Shown here: one piece after another, positions 61,288 to 64,000 of the stretch
How positions within the stretch are numbered: position 1 is the first letter of the stretch
How the letters are laid out: the number at the start of each line of letters is the position of its first letter
DNA from: Acidobacteriota bacterium
Lineage (GTDB): Bacteria > Acidobacteriota > Terriglobia > Terriglobales > SCQP01
Assembly: GCA_004299485.1 (NCBI GenBank)
Contig: SCQP01000012.1
Coordinates: 93,969 to 157,968 of the forward strand
Length of the DNA: 64,000 nt
Direction: 5' to 3'
Position numbers and translations under genes: made by a program
Notes under the pieces: model-generated
What the model was told of the DNA's origin: nothing
Databases searched by the model: none
Seen by the model: the letters and a program-made list of their open reading frames with translations, nothing else

Positions 61288-63690
61288 GTGTGGTTTCGTC
61301 TCTCGCTGCTGCTTCTCGCGGCATCAGTTGCCGCGTTCCCTCAAAACTCCAAAACCCTTACCGGCGCGGTGCAGGATGCGCTCGGCCGTCCTGTCGCCGG
61401 CGCTACCGTTACGCTGCAAAACGCCAGCGGTGCGGTGCTGGGCACAACCCAAACCGATCGCGCCGGCCGCTACGAGCTCGCCGAAGCGCCGGGCGCGAGC
61501 GCGTTGCGCGCCATGCGCTCGGGTTTGGCGCCGGCCAGCGAGCCGGTGAGCGCGCATCCGGCGCCGCTGGTGCTTGGCCTGGCGCCGGTGCAAATCTCGG
61601 TCAACGTTACGGCGACCGGTCTGAGCTTGCCCGAAGCGCAGGTCGGCAACACCACCGCGACGATTTCGGCGCAAGCCCTGCAGCGGTTGAATCCAAAGCA
61701 GGCCGTCGCGGCGCTGCGCCTGCAGCCCGGCATGGGCGTGGTACAAAGCGGCCAGACCGGCGAAGTGACGTCGGTGTTTGTGCGTGGCGCGCCGGCGGAT
61801 TTCACCAAAGTGCTGCTCAACGGCGTGCCGATTCAGCGCATTGATCTTGGCGGCTACGACTTTTCCACGCTGCTGCCGGCGGGCGTGGGCGAGATGCAAA
61901 TCCTGCGTGGGCCCGACAGCGCGATCTACGGCTCTGATGCTGCCGCGGGTGTGATCGCGATTTCGACGCGGCGCGGCGATCAGGTCGAGGCGCCGGAACT
62001 CGACGTTGCCACCCAGGCGGGCGCCTACGCGACCGTCATGCAGAGCGACCAACTGCTGGGCTTTCACGGCGGCTTCGATTACGCGCTGCGTTTCGGCTAC
62101 CTCAATACCCACAATCAGATTCCGGGCGCCAAGTTTCGTGACAACACCTACGGCGCCAATCTCGGCTGGAAACTGACTACGCCCTGGAGTTCGCGGCCGG
62201 CCGAGTTGCGCTTGCAGGTGCAGCGCATTTTCGAAAACAACGGCGAGCCCGGCGGCATTCTCGATTACGGCATCGCGCAGGGCACGTTCAAGAATCAAGG
62301 CGAGACCTATTCGAGTCTCCACTTCCAGCAGCAGCTCACGCCGGTGTGGCATCAGAGCCTCCGCTATACCGATGCGCGCGTGAACCTGATGAGCGAAGTG
62401 CCTGGCCCGCAGGGCATTCCCGACGGGTTTGGCGACTACGACGGCCTCCCCGTCACCCTCACCGGCGCCAATGGTTTCCGCGTGCATGGGCAAGCCATTC
62501 TCGACTTCGGCGGCAAGTTTCCCGAGATCAGTCCCTCCGACACCCACCGGCGTGATTTCAATTGGGATACCGAGCTCAGCCTGGGCAGCCGCTGGAGCTT
62601 GATCGAAGGCTATCGCTACTACGACGAGCGCGGCCTGAGCTCGAATTTGGCGCTTAGCCGTCACGACCACGGCGCCTATGCCGTACTCAACGGCGCCATC
62701 GGCAGCCGGTTGTTTGTCAATGGCGGCATTTCCACCGACCGCAATACACCCTTTGGCGTGAATGTCGATCCGCAAGCCAGCCTGGCTTACTACCCGCGGC
62801 TGGGATCGGGCTTTTGGGGCGCCACGCGCCTGCGCGCCAGTGCCGGCAAAGGCCTCAAGGACCCCTCGCTCGAAGTAGAGGAATTTTCGCTCTACCAGGA
62901 ACTGTTGCCCCAGCCCGGCGGCGCGGCGCTGATTCAGCAATTCCATCTGCGGCCGCTCGCGCCGCAGCGCAGCCGGGACTTCGACGTGGGCCTGGATCAG
63001 GACTTGGCTTCCGGGCGCGCGCGGCTGAGCGCGACCTGGTTCGATCAGCGTTATTACGATCTGGTCGAAGATGTTCCCCAGAACGCGCTGCCCGCGCTTG
63101 GGGTTCCGGCTGCCGTGGTACAAGCGGCGATTTATGGCGGCGAGTTCAATTCGCTCGATGAGCGCGCGCGGGGAATGGAACTGCAGGGCGAGCTGCAGCT
63201 TGCAGCCGGCTGGCGCTTGCGCGGCAACTATACCGCGACCGCGGCGCGCGTGTTACGCAGCTACTCGTTTGATGAACTGGCGCCCGCGATCAATCCCAGA
63301 TTCCCGAATATTCCCATCGGCGCGTTCGCGCCGCTGGTGGGCATGCGCCCGTTTCGCGTGCCGCCGCAAACCGGCAGTGTCGAAGCCATTTATTCCCGCC
63401 GCCGCTTCACGGGCGTGGCCTCGGCCTACTTCATGAGCCGCCGGGATGACAGTACCTTCCTGACAGATGCCAATTTTGGCAACACGATGCTGCTGCCCAA
63501 CCGCAATCTCGATGCCGCCTACGGCGTGGTGGACCTGAGCGGTGCCTGGCGCGTGTCTCCTCGCTGGCAATTACTGGCCGCTGTGGATAATGCATTCAAT
63601 CACTCGTATCAGGAAGTGATTGGCTTCCCGGCGCCCAGAATCGGTGTGCGCGTAGGGATTCGCTTCCGCTGGGCGCCGACCGTGAAATAA
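61288..63690 (+). CDS. btuB: TonB-dependent receptor, BtuB-like
   Basis: An outer-membrane receptor expected to take up cobalamin. A signal peptide (FRLSLLLLAASVAAFPQ) is followed by a carboxypeptidase-regulatory-like domain (LTGAVQDALGRPVAGATVTL), typical of Acidobacteriota and Bacteroidota. The plug follows (ALRLQPGMGVVQSG, VFVRGAPADFTKVLLNGVPI, LRGPDSAIYGSDAAAGVIAI) and then the beta-barrel, ending in RVGIRFRWAP. The GTG at 61288 is preferred, with GGAAAGG ahead and the signal peptide at its start; a TTG at 61237 would add 17 residues. The length is about 800 residues. Riboswitch control supports a cobalamin role. Confidence 0.93.
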   Translation: MWFRLSLLLLAASVAAFPQNSKTLTGAVQDALGRPVAGATVTLQNASGAVLGTTQTDRAGRYELAEAPGASALRAMRSGLAPASEPVSAHPAPLVLGLAPVQISVNVTATGLSLPEAQVGNTTATISAQALQRLNPKQAVAALRLQPGMGVVQSGQTGEVTSVFVRGAPADFTKVLLNGVPIQRIDLGGYDFSTLLPAGVGEMQILRGPDSAIYGSDAAAGVIAISTRRGDQVEAPELDVATQAGAYATVMQSDQLLGFHGGFDYALRFGYLNTHNQIPGAKFRDNTYGANLGWKLTTPWSSRPAELRLQVQRIFENNGEPGGILDYGIAQGTFKNQGETYSSLHFQQQLTPVWHQSLRYTDARVNLMSEVPGPQGIPDGFGDYDGLPVTLTGANGFRVHGQAILDFGGKFPEISPSDTHRRDFNWDTELSLGSRWSLIEGYRYYDERGLSSNLALSRHDHGAYAVLNGAIGSRLFVNGGISTDRNTPFGVNVDPQASLAYYPRLGSGFWGATRLRASAGKGLKDPSLEVEEFSLYQELLPQPGGAALIQQFHLRPLAPQRSRDFDVGLDQDLASGRARLSATWFDQRYYDLVEDVPQNALPALGVPAAVVQAAIYGGEFNSLDERARGMELQGELQLAAGWRLRGNYTATAARVLRSYSFDELAPAINPRFPNIPIGAFAPLVGMRPFRVPPQTGSVEAIYSRRRFTGVASAYFMSRRDDSTFLTDANFGNTMLLPNRNLDAAYGVVDLSGAWRVSPRWQLLAAVDNAFNHSYQEVIGFPAPRIGVRVGIRFRWAPTVK

Positions 63691-63810
63691 ATATCGGAAT
63701 GTCATACTTTTGTCGATTTGTTTTGGTGGGATAGATCCAACACCCTGCAGACCGGCTCTCCCATGGGTATAGTTTGCCCTTAACTGCACCCTGCTTGGTC
63801 TGCTACGGCG

Positions 63811-63850
63811 CAACGGACCCGTTCTGCCCGAACGGGTCCGTTGCTTTTAT
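63811..63850 (+). terminator. Rho-independent terminator after btuB
   Basis: A perfect 14-bp stem (CAACGGACCCGTTC with its complement) around a 5-base loop, followed by CTTTTAT. It is a strong terminator for the btuB-like gene and might also act from the other side. The receptor stop is at 63690, about 120 bases upstream. Confidence 0.9.
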
Positions 63851-63857
63851 AGATCGC

Positions 63858-63950
63858 GGGCACCCAGCCGGGCTACGCCCGGCGGCCCGCTCTCTAAGGC
63901 CGAAAGCCCGCTGCGCTGGGGGCCCCTACGCCCCAGCTCCGCTTGGGACG
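63858..63950 (+). repeat. element B-like copy at the window end
   Basis: GC-rich repeat-like sequence (GCACCCAGCCGGGCTACGCC, CTGCGCTGGGGGCCCCTACG, CCCCAGCTCCGC) downstream of the terminator. It is a diverged copy of the element inside treZ and hflX. Beyond it nothing is recognised to the window end. Confidence 0.55.
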
Positions 63951-64000
63951 ACTGCGCGCTTCTGCGGGTGCGCCGTTATGCCCGGCGGTTGCGGGGCGCC

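Overview
The window is GC-rich, densely coded chromosomal DNA from a free-living bacterium. Several traits point to the phylum Acidobacteriota: a TonB-dependent receptor with an N-terminal carboxypeptidase-regulatory-like domain, large lipoproteins and exported proteins built from Ig-like and choice-of-anchor-D modules, a very small CPNC/CPGC zinc-ribbon protein, and many GTG/TTG starts. This placement is inferred from gene content only.

1-22.8 kb is one side of a type VI secretion system (T6SS). A plus-strand operon runs tssK (cut by the window edge), tssL, tssM, tssA, tssB, tssC, hcp, tssE, tssF and an unrecognised 362-residue protein. A minus-strand operon converges on it. In transcription order it encodes a vWA protein, a PP2C phosphatase, two membrane proteins, a kinase with a zinc ribbon, TssG, VgrG, a MORN-like protein, a DUF4280/PAAR-like tip protein and a SPOR-domain membrane protein. 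The vWA/PP2C/kinase trio resembles the TerY phosphorylation triad and sits in the same transcription unit as core T6SS parts. No ClpV (TssH) is present. A small lipoprotein at 22.3 kb is only a weak TssJ candidate. An FkbM methyltransferase lies behind the triad.

22.8-32.6 kb holds a GH1 beta-glucosidase, an exported protein of unknown function, a four-helix membrane protein, a PAS histidine kinase with its receiver protein, a DipZ-type thiol-redox membrane protein, a Kelch/Ig-like exported protein cut by one in-frame amber codon, and a small SHOCT protein. 32.8-39.2 kb is the trehalose operon treX(glgX)-treY-treZ, with overlapping reading frames. 39.3-42.3 kb carries a PaeR7I/XhoI-type restriction-modification pair, an Fsr-like MFS exporter and a 51-residue zinc-ribbon protein.

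42.7-52.6 kb holds hfq-hflX, a 1072-residue Ig-like lipoprotein, mltG, a geranylgeranyl-reductase-like flavoprotein, hemL, an HU/IHF-type gene and an XRE regulator. 53.1-57.5 kb holds a Fic protein with a palindrome in front, gltX, and an ada gene coupled to a 2OG-Fe(II) oxygenase. 57.5-63.7 kb is a cobalamin region. Two cobalamin riboswitches face opposite ways: one heads a membrane protein-btuF-DUF1289 operon, the other a btuB-like receptor. A cupredoxin and an aldo/keto reductase lie between them.

Several families of short dispersed repeats run through the window, both between genes and in frame inside them: a 110-bp element in four copies, a roughly 85-bp GC-rich element, a 29-bp hairpin, a CAGGGG repeat and a GGGAAGA repeat. 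They have added peptides to at least ten proteins. In ada the repeat replaces part of the AraC domain. In the aldo/keto reductase it supplies the start codon. These insertions, the T6SS-linked kinase/phosphatase/vWA operon, and the same-frame hfq-TAG-hflX junction are the most unusual things seen.
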